Below, piece by piece: positions 27,127 through 36,587 of a DNA stretch of 64,000 nt (position 1 is the stretch's first letter; every line of letters starts with the position of its first letter). The DNA is taken from NCBI RefSeq assembly GCF_007741475.1, contig NZ_CP036261.1, positions 2,170,001 through 2,234,000 on the forward strand, written 5' to 3'. The position numbers and the translations under genes were made by a program. Below the pieces are notes generated by a model, which worked only from the letters and a program-made list of their open reading frames with translations, made no database searches and was not told the DNA's origin. The stretch is from Rosistilla ulvae (GTDB lineage Bacteria > Planctomycetota > Planctomycetia > Pirellulales > Pirellulaceae).

Positions 27127-28333
27127 CGCATCGATCGTTTGTTGAATGGCCCATTACAAATTGGCAGGCGTCGATCAAACCGGAGGCCGCAAACCCGGGA
27201 GTTCGATCGCGAACCGAATCGCGACAGGCCTCGGCCATCGACGCGCGAGCCGCCGCGTCGCAAGCGAGCCAGCGATCCAAACAGCCAGACAAACCGTTGT
27301 CGTCGCGGGGATCGTACCGCCAGCCGTTGCGATCGTCTTGCAAAAGCGTGGTGGTTGCCTGTGCCAACAGACTGCCGATCACTGGCAGCCCCGAATGCAA
27401 CGCTTCATTGACGACCAAGCCCCATTCGTCGGCTAGCGTCGGAAAGATCAAGAGATCGTGCGCCGGCATCAGCGTCGGCAATTGCTCGCTGGGCAAGTTC
27501 CCGGTGAATTCAATCGCCAAATTCGCCGGCGTCGCGACAGCACTCAGCGGCTCACGCAACGGTCCCTCACCCACCATCGTTAACTGGAACTCTTGATCCG
27601 CATGCTGCTGCGCATAACGGACGACTTGCTGGACCATCGCCTCCACTCCTTTCCGCTGCGTCATCTGGCCGATGTACAACATCCGCGTGACGCTTGGCGA
27701 ACCGGAGGGTTGCAGCGGCCCAGTGTAGATGCTGTCGGGGTTGGCCGCGTAAGGAAAGTGGAACAGTCGTTTGGGATCGGCGCCGAGGTCGCTGAGCACG
27801 TCGAAGCAACTGGGGCCGTTGTAGGTGATCGCGTCGGCGCGGCCGATCAGCCATCGCCGAGCTGTGGCTCGCATCATCCCCCGTCCCTGTTCGGTATGCT
27901 GCGACATATAGGTACACAGAATCAGCTTACTGCGACGGTGCAAGATCCGATGCACCGAACTGGCCAACGAGCGAAACCCAAGCTCTAGGCTGAGCACGAT
28001 GTCGGGCTGCAGCCGCCGTAACTGGCGGCCGGTATCGTAGGGGACGTGAACATATAAGGTGTCGTCAAAACCGGCCGAATGTCGCCAACGGCGTTGCAGC
28101 GTGAGCGTCTTCTGCAATGTTACGTCCAGCCCTTCCCAACGCGGCTGGAAGTGCCGGTTCGGTTCGACATCGGTCGACAACAGCACGTGGAAGTCGCGGA
28201 TCTGCCGCGACAGCTCTTGATAGATCGGCAGCTGGTAGATCGGAATGTAATGCGTCAACAAAACCACGCGCGCATCGACGACCGGAGCGTCGCAGCGCGT
28301 TGGTTTCGGATGCGATTGCAATTCCGTATTCAT
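27119..28333 (-). CDS. GT4-type glycosyltransferase
   Basis: 404 residues with a GT-B fold. The N-terminal half starts RVVLLTHYIPIYQLPIYQEL. The C-terminal half has MLYIGQMTQRKGVEAMVQQV, LTMVGEGPLREPL, LLIFPTLADEWGLVVNEALH (the E-x7-E motif) and GLPVIGS. It is expected to transfer a sugar to a lipid-linked exopolysaccharide intermediate at the inner face of the membrane. Its stop overlaps the start of the GT26 gene, and the flippase gene is 42 nt upstream, so the three act together. Confidence 0.88.
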   Translation of the reverse strand: MNTELQSHPKPTRCDAPVVDARVVLLTHYIPIYQLPIYQELSRQIRDFHVLLSTDVEPNRHFQPRWEGLDVTLQKTLTLQRRWRHSAGFDDTLYVHVPYDTGRQLRRLQPDIVLSLELGFRSLASSVHRILHRRSKLILCTYMSQHTEQGRGMMRATARRWLIGRADAITYNGPSCFDVLSDLGADPKRLFHFPYAANPDSIYTGPLQPSGSPSVTRMLYIGQMTQRKGVEAMVQQVVRYAQQHADQEFQLTMVGEGPLREPLSAVATPANLAIEFTGNLPSEQLPTLMPAHDLLIFPTLADEWGLVVNEALHSGLPVIGSLLAQATTTLLQDDRNGWRYDPRDDNGLSGCLDRWLACDAAARASMAEACRDSVRDRTPGFAASGLIDACQFVMGHSTNDRCDD

Positions 28334-28375
28334 GATCGAAACGTCTTTCCTGTGCGTTGCACCTGCACGTTCTCC

Positions 28376-29689
28376 CTAGACCTTGTTCTGTGAATTCGCT
28401 TGCGTTTGGCGGTACATCGCGAAGAAGACGATCACCAAGCAGACGAATTGCCCGGCGGCAAGCGCCACGGGGATGCTCCAGATTCCCATCCGCGGTTGCA
28501 AGGCAAACGTCAACCCGATCAGAATCATCAACGCCACGATTCGTCCGATGATTCCTGGCGTGGGCATTCCGCGGCCGCGAAGGTACCCATCGGCTGTCAT
28601 CAGCATTCCTCGCAGCCCGCCCGAAGGCAACAGGTACCAGGCGAACATCACGGTGCCGGTAAACGCTTGTGTGTATAGGATCGGCACGGCGTAGGGGATC
28701 ACGATCGCCAACAGGCATCCGGTCGCGATCTGCCCCGCAAACATTAACGCGATAAAACGTGTGACTCCCGCCGCGGTCAACGGAGTATTGGGATCGGCAC
28801 CATGCCGGAACGAAAACAACGCCAACGCATTGGGGACGATTATCATCGTGCTGGCGATCGGGATCGCGCTGGTGTAGAAGCCTTGGTCGGTCAGCGTTCC
28901 GAGAAACAGAATCAGGAAAAGGTCGGCCCGATCCAGCAGTTCGGCGGCTATCTGCGAAATCGCCAGCCCGCGATTTTCGCTCAGCGATTCGAGCACCGAT
29001 TGCTGCGGCGGCCCGAACCAACTGCCTCGCATCCCGACTTGGCACAATAACAGGCCGGCGACGCAGGAGCCGACAAACGCCCAGGTCACGTCGCGCAATT
29101 CGCTCCATCCGGCCAGCCACATGCCCAAAAGAAGCAGCGGAAAAAATGCGGCCGCCGCGGCTCGCAGCGAACTTAGGCGATAGAAGTAGCCGCGGCCATG
29201 ATCGACGCCTTGAACCGCCAAGCGGATGTGCTGCAGAGGCAAAGTCAGTGCGACTAACGAAGCCAACGGAGCGAGGTAGCGTTTGTCGACGGGCAACGCG
29301 AACCAGGCCAACAGGACGCAGACAGCCGCGGTGACGATTCCCGTCGTGAGACCGTAACGCATCGCAGCACGCCTGGCCGCGGAGTCGCCGGCTGACGCTG
29401 GCAACTTGGCTGCCAAGCGGGCGAAGATATCTGCCGATCCCAACAAACCCATGTACAAAAACATCTGAGGGTAGGCGACGATCGTCGCGTAGGCTCCGCG
29501 TCCCTCGGGCCCCAGCAGGCGCGCGAGCAGGATCCCTTGGATCGCGAAGAATCCAAAGGTTCCAAACGCTGCGGCGATTGCGCTGGCGAGCGAGCGAATA
29601 CGCCGCTTCGAAAGAACGTTCCCATCGGTCGTCGTCGCTTCCGATTCGGGAGACTCGATCGAAGAACTGGCGGAGATTTCGGACGAAAT
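28376..29689 (-). CDS. Polysaccharide flippase (Wzx/MATE-like), start codon atypical
   Basis: A multi-pass membrane protein with about a dozen hydrophobic helices and many Gly/Ala pairs, of the MOP flippase type that moves undecaprenyl-linked oligosaccharide across the membrane. The first ATG (29464) gives 362 residues and cuts off clear N-terminal sequence: upstream in frame lie a basic patch (SKRRIRSLASAI), a first helix (AAAFGTFGFFAIQGILLARL) and LLGPEGRGAYATIVAYPQ, typical of Wzx proteins. No ATG, GTG or TTG exists between there and the in-frame stop. An ATT at 29687-29689 with AGGA 9 nt before it would give 437 residues. A frameshift near the true start is the alternative. Confidence 0.75.
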   Translation of the reverse strand: MSSEISASSSIESPESEATTTDGNVLSKRRIRSLASAIAAAFGTFGFFAIQGILLARLLGPEGRGAYATIVAYPQMFLYMGLLGSADIFARLAAKLPASAGDSAARRAAMRYGLTTGIVTAAVCVLLAWFALPVDKRYLAPLASLVALTLPLQHIRLAVQGVDHGRGYFYRLSSLRAAAAAFFPLLLLGMWLAGWSELRDVTWAFVGSCVAGLLLCQVGMRGSWFGPPQQSVLESLSENRGLAISQIAAELLDRADLFLILFLGTLTDQGFYTSAIPIASTMIIVPNALALFSFRHGADPNTPLTAAGVTRFIALMFAGQIATGCLLAIVIPYAVPILYTQAFTGTVMFAWYLLPSGGLRGMLMTADGYLRGRGMPTPGIIGRIVALMILIGLTFALQPRMGIWSIPVALAAGQFVCLVIVFFAMYRQTQANSQNKV

Positions 29690-29789
29690 AACGAGTGTTC
29701 CTATTCTGACGGTAAACCCGAACTGTTGGGCTGGGCACTAGCTGCTGTGAGTTTACCCATAGATTGAACCGAGAACATGGCCATAGCAA

Positions 29790-30115
29790 CGCTAAACAGA
29801 CGGTCTAACGCAGAAAAAACGGACCGCGGGCCGGGTTATCGCGGCCACTACGGCGAACGTGAGCTAGCTAACAATTTCCACTGGGGAACATCCGGGGGGG
29901 CAGGCTACTTGTCACCCCGCTGCAGAGACTTATTGGCGACTCTCGCAGCCGCCGAGCAGTAAATTTCCAGTCCTTTCCGCTGCGTGACCTAAGTTGTCCC
30001 TACCGGTCGCGATGATTAGTGGTGTCGAGGGGAACGAAACAGTTCACTTCGGCAAACGACTCTCCTAATCGACCGGATGGCAACATCCAATCCACCTTTC
30101 AAGGATGACACTGCG
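29790..30115. other. Divergent intergenic region
   Basis: About 330 bases between the flippase gene and a small conserved gene. It should carry promoters in both directions. I see no RNA gene or convincing open frame. Confidence 0.45.
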
Positions 30116-30493
30116 ATGGCAAAGTTCTACGTAAGCTGCGGATCTCAAACTCTCATCATCTCGGCTCCAACCGCGGAATTCGCTGCGATGCGATTGATGG
30201 ACGAAGCCATGGCAGCTCACGCTTGGATCTACGACGACGCGGATCTCAGCGAACAAGACCGTCGCGACCACCTGAGCCTCGAAGCGTTGCTCCACTTGAG
30301 TTCGACCGTGCGAGTCAGTGAATGTGGGCTCGGCCGCAGCGACGCGGGGCAGTTCGAAGTGCCGATGCTCTTGGACCAATGGCACCGTTTGATGACGGGT
30401 GTCAGCCGATTGTTTGTCTCGGCGGGACTGGAACCACGCCGCGTCTTGCCAGCGAACCTCGAGAACGTTTTGTATCCCAAATCGCCTCGCTAA
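30116..30493 (+). CDS. Small conserved protein of unknown function
   Basis: 125 residues from ATG 30116, chosen over the ATG at 30077 because AAGGA precedes it by 10 nt and the family-like part begins AKFYVSCGSQTLIISAPTAE. The sequence has a beta-alpha-like start, ALHLSSTVRVSECGLG and DQWHRLMTGVSRLFVSAGLE. No signal, helix span or known motif is present. It lies between the exopolysaccharide genes and could belong with them, but nothing in it shows a function. Confidence 0.6.
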   Translation: MAKFYVSCGSQTLIISAPTAEFAAMRLMDEAMAAHAWIYDDADLSEQDRRDHLSLEALLHLSSTVRVSECGLGRSDAGQFEVPMLLDQWHRLMTGVSRLFVSAGLEPRRVLPANLENVLYPKSPR

Positions 30494-30532
30494 GCGTGGC
30501 AGTGCAAACCGCTCCCACTCTTCGAAATCGAG

Positions 30533-30547
30533 CCGACTGTCAGTCGG
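30533..30547 (+). terminator. Short palindrome after the small conserved gene
   Basis: CCGACTG-t-CAGTCGG, a 7-bp inverted repeat 40 nt beyond the stop codon. There is no T-run; termination is possible but weakly supported. Confidence 0.3.
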
Positions 30548-30709
30548 GCCACCAACGCAACGACCCAGGCGTTGGAACCATCATCGCGGCGGCTCTGTTT
30601 TTATTGGTGCAAGCTTGGTTTTGACCTAGAGTTTCGTGTTTAGCTGGCCACCGCAGTGTGAGTGGTCGGCCGCGACTTCACGAACCTTCCGTCATTATCG
30701 ATCCGATCC

Positions 30710-32116
30710 ATGCAATCGCTAACTCCCATTCGTCCCCGCCAGCGATCCATTGAATTCTTGCGATTGATCGTCGATGGCAGTGCCATCATCGGCACGCTGG
30801 CCATCGTCAAAGGACTTTCGCCCGGTTGGTTCGACAACCAAGCGATCGTCGCCGGACTGACAGCGATCCTGGCCTTTCTGTTGCTGGGACACGTTACCGG
30901 TCTGTATCGCGCTGGTCTGGACATGACGGCGAATCAAGAAGTTGTCCGCGTGACGACGACGTGGGTGCTGACCATGGCGGTGATCGCTGGGTTGGCGTTC
31001 TTCGCTCGCTACGGACAACATTTCGCTCGTTCGGTGGTTCTCGGTTGGTGCATTATGGCACCGGTCATGATCTGCCTGATCCGGATGATTTGGAGGGTTT
31101 GCCAACGGATGCTTTTGAAACAAGGAATCGGTACTCGGCGGGTTGCCATCGCCGGCTTAAACGAGCTTGGCCTGCAGGTTTCGCGGAACATTGAACAATC
31201 GCCCGGTCTCGGTTTTCAGTTGACCGGGTTTTACGACGATCGCGATCCCGAGCGTCGATCGGAACTTGGGCCCAACGATCCGCAATTGCTCGGCAAGATC
31301 GACGACCTGATCCTCGCGGCTCAGAACAATGAATTCGATATCGTGATGATCTCCCTGCCGATGCGGGCGGAGGAGCGGATCAAATTCATCCTGGAAAAAC
31401 TGAGTGATTCGACCGCGTCGGTCTACATCGTTCCCGACTTCTTCGTCTTCGAACTGATGCACTCGCAATGGACCAACATGGGCGGAATCCCTGCGGTCAG
31501 CGTGTTCGAATCGCCGCTGTACGGCGTCGATGGCGTCTCGAAACGGCTGGTCGATATCGCAGTCACCATCTCGGCGCTTGTCGCCGCGGCGATCCCGATG
31601 TTGATGATTGCCGCCGCGATCAAACTGACCTCCCCCGGTCCAGTCTTCTTCCGGCAGCGACGTTATGGCGTCGATGGACGCGAGATCCTGGTCTGGAAGT
31701 TCCGCTCGATGACGACCTGCGACAACGGATCGGTCGTTCGGCAAGCGACCAAGGGAGACGCTCGGATCACGCCGCTGGGAGCGATCCTCCGCAAGACTTC
31801 GCTGGACGAACTGCCTCAATTGTTCAACGTCCTCGAAGGCTCGATGTCGCTGGTCGGCCCACGCCCTCACGCGTCGGCTCACAACGAACATTATCGCGGC
31901 CAGATTCGCGGCTATATGCTGCGACATAAGATCAAACCGGGAATCACCGGCCTGGCGCAAGTCGAAGGCTGCCGCGGCGAGACCGATACGTTGGACAAGA
32001 TGCAACGCCGCGTCGATTTCGACCATCGCTACATCCGCGACTGGTCGCTGTGGCTCGATATCCGGATCTTATTTAAGACGCTTTTTGTCGCCTGGCGACA
32101 ACCCGAAGCCTATTAA
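30710..32116 (+). CDS. Undecaprenyl-phosphate sugar phosphotransferase (WcaJ-like)
   Basis: 468 residues from ATG 30710. Four N-terminal membrane helices (about 25-120) and a cytoplasmic CoA-binding-like domain (RRVAIAGLNELGLQVSRNIE) precede a fifth helix and the catalytic domain: SPGPVFFRQRRYGVDGREI, VWKFRSMTT, TSLDELPQLFNVLEGSMSLV, GPRPHASAHN and KPGITGLAQVEGCRGETDT. This is the polyisoprenyl-phosphate hexose-1-phosphate transferase family that starts repeat-unit assembly by placing glucose or galactose phosphate on undecaprenyl phosphate. It is the initiating enzyme for the adjacent exopolysaccharide genes, transcribed away from them. Confidence 0.93.
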   Translation: MQSLTPIRPRQRSIEFLRLIVDGSAIIGTLAIVKGLSPGWFDNQAIVAGLTAILAFLLLGHVTGLYRAGLDMTANQEVVRVTTTWVLTMAVIAGLAFFARYGQHFARSVVLGWCIMAPVMICLIRMIWRVCQRMLLKQGIGTRRVAIAGLNELGLQVSRNIEQSPGLGFQLTGFYDDRDPERRSELGPNDPQLLGKIDDLILAAQNNEFDIVMISLPMRAEERIKFILEKLSDSTASVYIVPDFFVFELMHSQWTNMGGIPAVSVFESPLYGVDGVSKRLVDIAVTISALVAAAIPMLMIAAAIKLTSPGPVFFRQRRYGVDGREILVWKFRSMTTCDNGSVVRQATKGDARITPLGAILRKTSLDELPQLFNVLEGSMSLVGPRPHASAHNEHYRGQIRGYMLRHKIKPGITGLAQVEGCRGETDTLDKMQRRVDFDHRYIRDWSLWLDIRILFKTLFVAWRQPEAY

Positions 32117-32163
32117 GCCGTCGAGCAACACCGTTTCGGTCGCCTCGATCGATACGAGCACCA

Positions 32164-32731
32164 ATACCAGCACGAAGCGCAAGCGAGTGATCTCACAGCC
32201 TCGAACCGAATCACTCGCTTGCGCTTCGTGCTGGTATCGCCACCCAAAATTCGTTTAACCGCAGTGCCCATCGGGCCGCGTGTTGGAGGCTTGGTCGCCT
32301 TTCGCTCCGCGAAAGTGCGCTCGCCCATACCAGCACGAAGCGCAAGCGAGTGAATCCGCGATCGTCGAACCGAATCACTCGCTTGCGCTTCGTGCTAGTA
32401 TTGCCATCCCCCAACTTCGTTTAACCGCGTGCCCAACGGGCCGCGCGCCGGAGGCTTGGTCGCCTTTCGCTCCGCGAAAGTGCGCTCGCCCATACCAGCA
32501 CGAAGCGCAAGCGAGTGAATCCGCAACCATCGAACCGAACCACTCGCTTGCGCTTCGTGCTGGTATTGCTATCCCCCAACTTCGTTTAACCGCGTGCCCA
32601 ACGGGCCGCGCGCCGGAGGCTTGGTCGCCTTTCGCTCCGCGAAAGTGCGCTCGCCCATACCAGCACGAAGCGCAAGCGAGTGAATTCGCGATCGTCGAAC
32701 CGAATCACTCGCTTGCGCTTCGTGCTAGTAT
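32164..32731. repeat. Tandem array of four long palindromes, 163-165 bp period
   Basis: Hairpins at 32164-32237, 32327-32401, 32492-32566 and 32657-32731 have arms of about 27 bp, containing CGAAGCGCAAGCGAGTGA and its complement around a loop of 20-21 nt. Between hairpins, nearly identical spacers carry AACTTCGTTTAACCGCGTG, then GGAGGCTTGGTCGCC and a small hairpin CTTTCGC-tcc-GCGAAAG. Arm changes are often matched by the opposite arm (CCAG/CTGG; the final pair varies CTAGT/CTGGT), which supports selection for pairing. It lies between wcaJ-like and cdd. The reading frame through it is open only because 165 is divisible by three. Confidence 0.92.
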
Positions 32732-32852
32732 TGCCATCCCCCAACTTCGTTTAAACGGAGGCCGCGTGTTGGAGGCTTGGTCGCGTGGGGCGTTGCCACC
32801 GCGGTTAAACGATTGGTCTCGATCGAGCTTGTGGGACTACCAACGACGGCAC

Positions 32853-33284
32853 TCAACCCTCGCGAAAATCGTTGAACTGGCTCGGCAACAATTCCGCCAA
32901 TGAAATCCGCTGGGTAATTTGGCGAGTCGACGCTTCGACCATCACGATCTCCAACGCCGGTCCGAATTCGATCAGAAACTGTCGGCAGGCGCCACACGGC
33001 GAGACGCTGCCGGTTGTGACCAGCACCAAGGTTTCGAATGCACGCTCGCCCGCGGCAACCGCTGCACTGGCGGCGGTTCGCTCGGCGCAAAGGGTCAGTC
33101 CAAACGAAACGTTTTCGACGTTGCAACCTCGATAGATCGCTCCCGATTCGGCCAGCAGAGCCGCACCGACTTGGAAGTTACTGTACGGCGCATACGCCTG
33201 TTGTCGGACGTCGCAAGCAACGTCGATCAACTGAGTTAGCAGATCGGGATCTTCGGCGGCAGGCTTGGTGTCATTAGGATTCAT
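32853..33284 (-). CDS. cdd: Cytidine deaminase
   Basis: 143 residues from ATG 33284, which overlaps the deoA stop (ATGA). Zinc-site motifs are GCNVENVSFGLTLCAERTA (Cys ligand and catalytic Glu) and SPCGACRQFLIEF (two Cys ligands), the all-Cys arrangement of tetrameric cytidine deaminases. It deaminates cytidine and deoxycytidine to uridine and deoxyuridine in the cytoplasm. Translational coupling to thymidine phosphorylase makes a compact pyrimidine-nucleoside salvage/catabolism unit. Confidence 0.95.
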   Translation of the reverse strand: MNPNDTKPAAEDPDLLTQLIDVACDVRQQAYAPYSNFQVGAALLAESGAIYRGCNVENVSFGLTLCAERTAASAAVAAGERAFETLVLVTTGSVSPCGACRQFLIEFGPALEIVMVEASTRQITQRISLAELLPSQFNDFREG

Positions 33285-34576
33285 AGTTTCTTCGATTCGA
33301 TGCGTTGAATGATCAATGGCCGCGGCGCGACAACTTCGTCGGCGACAATAAATGCCTGCTGCAGTTCCTTCGTCCAGCGTTCGGCTTGGGTATCGCTGCA
33401 GAAGACGAAACCGAGAGGTTGGCCCGATTCGATGCGTTCGCCGATCGCGATGTCGACTTGCACACCAACCGCCGGATCGATCGAGTCGCCGGCGCTGCGA
33501 CGGCCGCCTCCCAGTTCGACCACGCATTGGCCGATCGTCGAGCACTCGATCGCGCTGACGAATCCCCCCCGCTGCGCCACGATAGGGTGCTTTGCCGCGA
33601 CGGGCAGATGGCCGGAGATCCGGCCACCTTGGGCGGCGATCATCTTTTCGAATCGCTCCCTCGCCGAACCATCATCCCAAACGCGCCGCAGACGCGACAG
33701 GGCCTGGTCGCGAGATTGGCAGACCTCGGCGGCGAGCAAGGCTTGCGCCGACAACTGCAGCGTCAGTTCGCGGACTTCCGCTGGCCCCTCGCCGCGCAAC
33801 AGATCGAGGACTTCGTTCACCTCCAACGCATTCCCGACAGCGCGGCCCAGCGGTTGATCCATGTCGGTCATCAACGCCGTCACCGGCAGCTGCATTTCGC
33901 TTCCCGTCTCGACAAGTGAAGTCGCCAGACTCAGCGCATCGGCGTGCGATTTCATGAACGCTCCAGAGCCGACTTTCACATCCATCACCAATGCATCCAA
34001 CGACGCCGCCAGCTTCTTGCTCAAGATGCTGGCCGTGATCAACGCGACCGATTCGACCGTCCCCGTGACATCGCGAAGGCTGTACAGCCGACGGTCCGCT
34101 GGCGCAAGTCGTTCGCTGGCGCTAACGATATGACAGCCGACTGACTTCAGGACGGCAGCGGATCTATCGAGATCGAGATCGCAGCGAAACCCGGGGATCG
34201 ATTCCAGTTTATCCAACGTGCCGCCGGTCAGCCCCAGCCCGCGGCCGCTGATCATCGGAACCTGCACGTCGCAGCAGGCCAACAGCGGAGCGAGGATCAA
34301 CGAAACCTTATCTCCCAAGCCGCCGGTGCTGTGCTTGTCGACTCGCGGCAACGAGGAAGAGTCGCGTAGCAAGGTTTCGCCACTGGCCAACATCGCCGCC
34401 GTCAACGCCGAGATCTCCTGCGGCGTCATGCCTCGCAAACAGATCGCCATCGCCATCGCCGACATCTGCGGATCGGAGACCTCACCGCCCATGAAGGCCT
34501 CGATGAACCAAGCGATCTCCGCGTCGTTCAACGGATGTCCATCTCGTTTCTTCGCGATCAATACTGCGGGGATCAA
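33281..34576 (-). CDS. deoA: Thymidine/pyrimidine-nucleoside phosphorylase
   Basis: 431 residues from TTG 34576: GGAGG (34584-34588) lies 7 nt before it and this start gives the standard N-terminus (IPAVLIAKKRDGHPLNDAEI). Conserved parts are DKHSTGGLGDKVSLILAPLL (phosphate and dimer region), MISGRGLGLTGGTLDKLES and SLDALVMDVKVGSGAFM. It cleaves thymidine or uridine with phosphate to base plus (deoxy)ribose-1-phosphate. The length is close to the 440 residues of E. coli DeoA. It is first gene of deoA-cdd and diverges from the decarboxylase gene. Confidence 0.95.
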   Translation of the reverse strand: MIPAVLIAKKRDGHPLNDAEIAWFIEAFMGGEVSDPQMSAMAMAICLRGMTPQEISALTAAMLASGETLLRDSSSLPRVDKHSTGGLGDKVSLILAPLLACCDVQVPMISGRGLGLTGGTLDKLESIPGFRCDLDLDRSAAVLKSVGCHIVSASERLAPADRRLYSLRDVTGTVESVALITASILSKKLAASLDALVMDVKVGSGAFMKSHADALSLATSLVETGSEMQLPVTALMTDMDQPLGRAVGNALEVNEVLDLLRGEGPAEVRELTLQLSAQALLAAEVCQSRDQALSRLRRVWDDGSARERFEKMIAAQGGRISGHLPVAAKHPIVAQRGGFVSAIECSTIGQCVVELGGGRRSAGDSIDPAVGVQVDIAIGERIESGQPLGFVFCSDTQAERWTKELQQAFIVADEVVAPRPLIIQRIESKKL

Positions 34577-34778
34577 TCCATTGCCTCCATCGTAAAATCG
34601 ACTCGATTCAGCAGCCTGTCCAGCACCCGTTATACCACGCTTCGCGTTCGTTTCGCACGCCGAGAAATGAACGCCAAGCGTGTTGGCGGCCCCCAAAAGA
34701 TTGCCCTCTAGATCGCAAGTGGCATAAAATGCACTCCAGAGATCGTCTCTTCTCGAAAACCGAAAGGCTGGTACAACG

Positions 34779-36485
34779 ATGTCAAAAGCGGAGTCCAATC
34801 ACAACGGAGCGGCGGAGTCACGGCGACCGATGGCCAACCTGTCGATCGGGGAATATCTGATCCGGCGGCTCAGCGATTACGGAATCGAACATCTGTTTGG
34901 GATCCCCGGCGACTACATCCTGTCGTTCTACAGCATGTTGGAACAGAGTCGCTTGAAGGTGATCGGTTGCACCCGCGAGGACTGCGCCGGATACGCAGCC
35001 GATGCGTACGCGAGACTACATGGCATGGGAGCCGTCTGCGTGACTTATTCAGTCGGCGGGCTGAGCGTCTGCAACAGCATCGCCGGTGCGTATGCCGAAA
35101 AGTCGCCGGTCGTCGTGATCTCCGGAGCACCGGGGATGAACGAACGGAAGAACAATCCCCTGCTGCACCACAAGGTCCGCGACTTCCGCACCCAATTGGA
35201 AGTCTTCCAAAAGGTGACGATCGATGCGGTGGAGCTGACCGATCCGTTAACCGCCTTTGCCGATATCGATCGGGCGCTCGATGCCGCCGACCGCTTCAAA
35301 CGCCCGGTCTATATCGAACTGCCGCGCGACATGGTCCACGCCGTCCCGCCGATCACCCATTCGTTCCGCCAGCCGGCGTGGGAGTCCGATCTAAAAGCGA
35401 TCGCCGAAGCTGCGGCTGAAACGGCGCAGCGGATCGCCGCCGCAAAGCGTCCCGTGATCGTCGCGGGTGTCGAACTGCATCGCTTCGGTTTGCAGAACCA
35501 ACTGGTGGAACTGGCCGAGCGGACGCAGATCCCGATCGCCACGACGATCCTTGGCAAAAGTGTGATCAGCGAACACCATCCGCTGTTTGTCGGATTGTAC
35601 GAGGGGGCGATCGGCCGCAACGAAGTCACCTCGTTTGTCGAACAAAGCGATCTGATCCTGCTGTTGGGCACATTTATGACCGACATCAATCTAGGCATCT
35701 ACACCGCCAATCTCGATCTCGACAAATGTGTCTACGCGACAAGCGAAGCGTTGCAGATCTCGCATCATCATTTTCACAACGTCGCGTTGGGCGAGTTCCT
35801 CGATCGATTGAACTCCTTGGATCTGAAGCCGACGAAGCGAACGATTCCCGATGCGATCACCTTCCACCGCGACCGCGAACCGTTTGAGATCGAACCGGCA
35901 GCGCCGCTGCGAATCAGCCGTATCATGTCGCGGCTGAACACCTGCTTGGATCTCGACACCGTCGTGATCGCCGACGTCGGCGATGCGCTCTTCGCCGCCA
36001 CGGAATTGGTGACCCACGATCGCGGCGAATTCCTCAGCCCGGCCTATTACACGTCGATGGGATTCAGCGTCCCGGCGGCGGTTGGTGCGGCGGCGGCGCG
36101 GCCCGACCATCGCGTCGTCATATTGGTTGGCGACGGCGCGTTTCAGATGACCGGATGCGAATTGTCGACCTTGGTCCGCAATGGTTGCAGCCCGATCGTG
36201 ATCGTGTTGGACAACCACGGCTACGGAACCGAGCGCTATCTTCAAGCGGGGGACTGGGAATACAACGAGATCCAGCCGTGGGCTTATCATAAGATGCCCG
36301 AACTGCTCGGCGGCGGCCAGGGTTTTTTGGTCGACACCGAAGCGGAATTCGACGCCGCGCTGTCGGCCGCTTGGGACGATCGATCTCAGCCGACGATCAT
36401 CCAAGCCCGGCTGGTCGAAAATGACGCCAGCGAAACCCTCAAGCGATTGGGCGAACGGATGGGCGAAAAGGTTGCCGGACGCTGA
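34779..36485 (+). CDS. Thiamine-diphosphate 2-oxo-acid decarboxylase (PDC/IPDC-like)
   Basis: 568 residues with the three-domain PDC layout: an N-terminal PYR domain (YGIEHLFGIPGDYILSFYSM, catalytic Glu in GCTREDCAGYAADAYAR), a middle Rossmann domain (RPVIVAGVELHRFG) and a C-terminal PP domain with VGDGAFQMTGCELSTLVRNG followed by IVLDNHGYGTER, which binds Mg-TPP. Such enzymes non-oxidatively decarboxylate pyruvate, indolepyruvate or branched 2-oxo acids to aldehydes. Many residues fit the PDC/IPDC clade, but the substrate cannot be fixed. AAAGG lies 10-14 nt before the ATG. It is transcribed away from deoA. Confidence 0.88.
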   Translation: MSKAESNHNGAAESRRPMANLSIGEYLIRRLSDYGIEHLFGIPGDYILSFYSMLEQSRLKVIGCTREDCAGYAADAYARLHGMGAVCVTYSVGGLSVCNSIAGAYAEKSPVVVISGAPGMNERKNNPLLHHKVRDFRTQLEVFQKVTIDAVELTDPLTAFADIDRALDAADRFKRPVYIELPRDMVHAVPPITHSFRQPAWESDLKAIAEAAAETAQRIAAAKRPVIVAGVELHRFGLQNQLVELAERTQIPIATTILGKSVISEHHPLFVGLYEGAIGRNEVTSFVEQSDLILLLGTFMTDINLGIYTANLDLDKCVYATSEALQISHHHFHNVALGEFLDRLNSLDLKPTKRTIPDAITFHRDREPFEIEPAAPLRISRIMSRLNTCLDLDTVVIADVGDALFAATELVTHDRGEFLSPAYYTSMGFSVPAAVGAAAARPDHRVVILVGDGAFQMTGCELSTLVRNGCSPIVIVLDNHGYGTERYLQAGDWEYNEIQPWAYHKMPELLGGGQGFLVDTEAEFDAALSAAWDDRSQPTIIQARLVENDASETLKRLGERMGEKVAGR

Positions 36486-36587
36486 GCCCTGTCGGCGCGA
36501 CCGCGACGTGTCGGTCGGTGCCATGTTGAGGGAAGAGAAGGAAGGAGGCTTGGCCGCGAGCCTTCGGCAACGCAGTGTCTCTTCTAT

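Noticed and set aside
28065-29789. A 574-residue minus-strand frame over the flippase region
   Set aside because: Arg-rich with no domain, and out of frame with clear membrane-protein coding; a shadow of the flippase gene.
32164-32731. Possible CRISPR array
   Set aside because: Units are 165 bp, spacers are nearly identical to each other and the repeats are long palindromes; CRISPR repeats are 23-47 bp with unique spacers. No cas genes are nearby.
32280-32903. A 207-residue open frame made of repeated 55-residue blocks
   Set aside because: It is a by-product of the 165-bp palindromic array (165 is divisible by 3); the peptide contains the palindrome translated over and over and resembles no protein.
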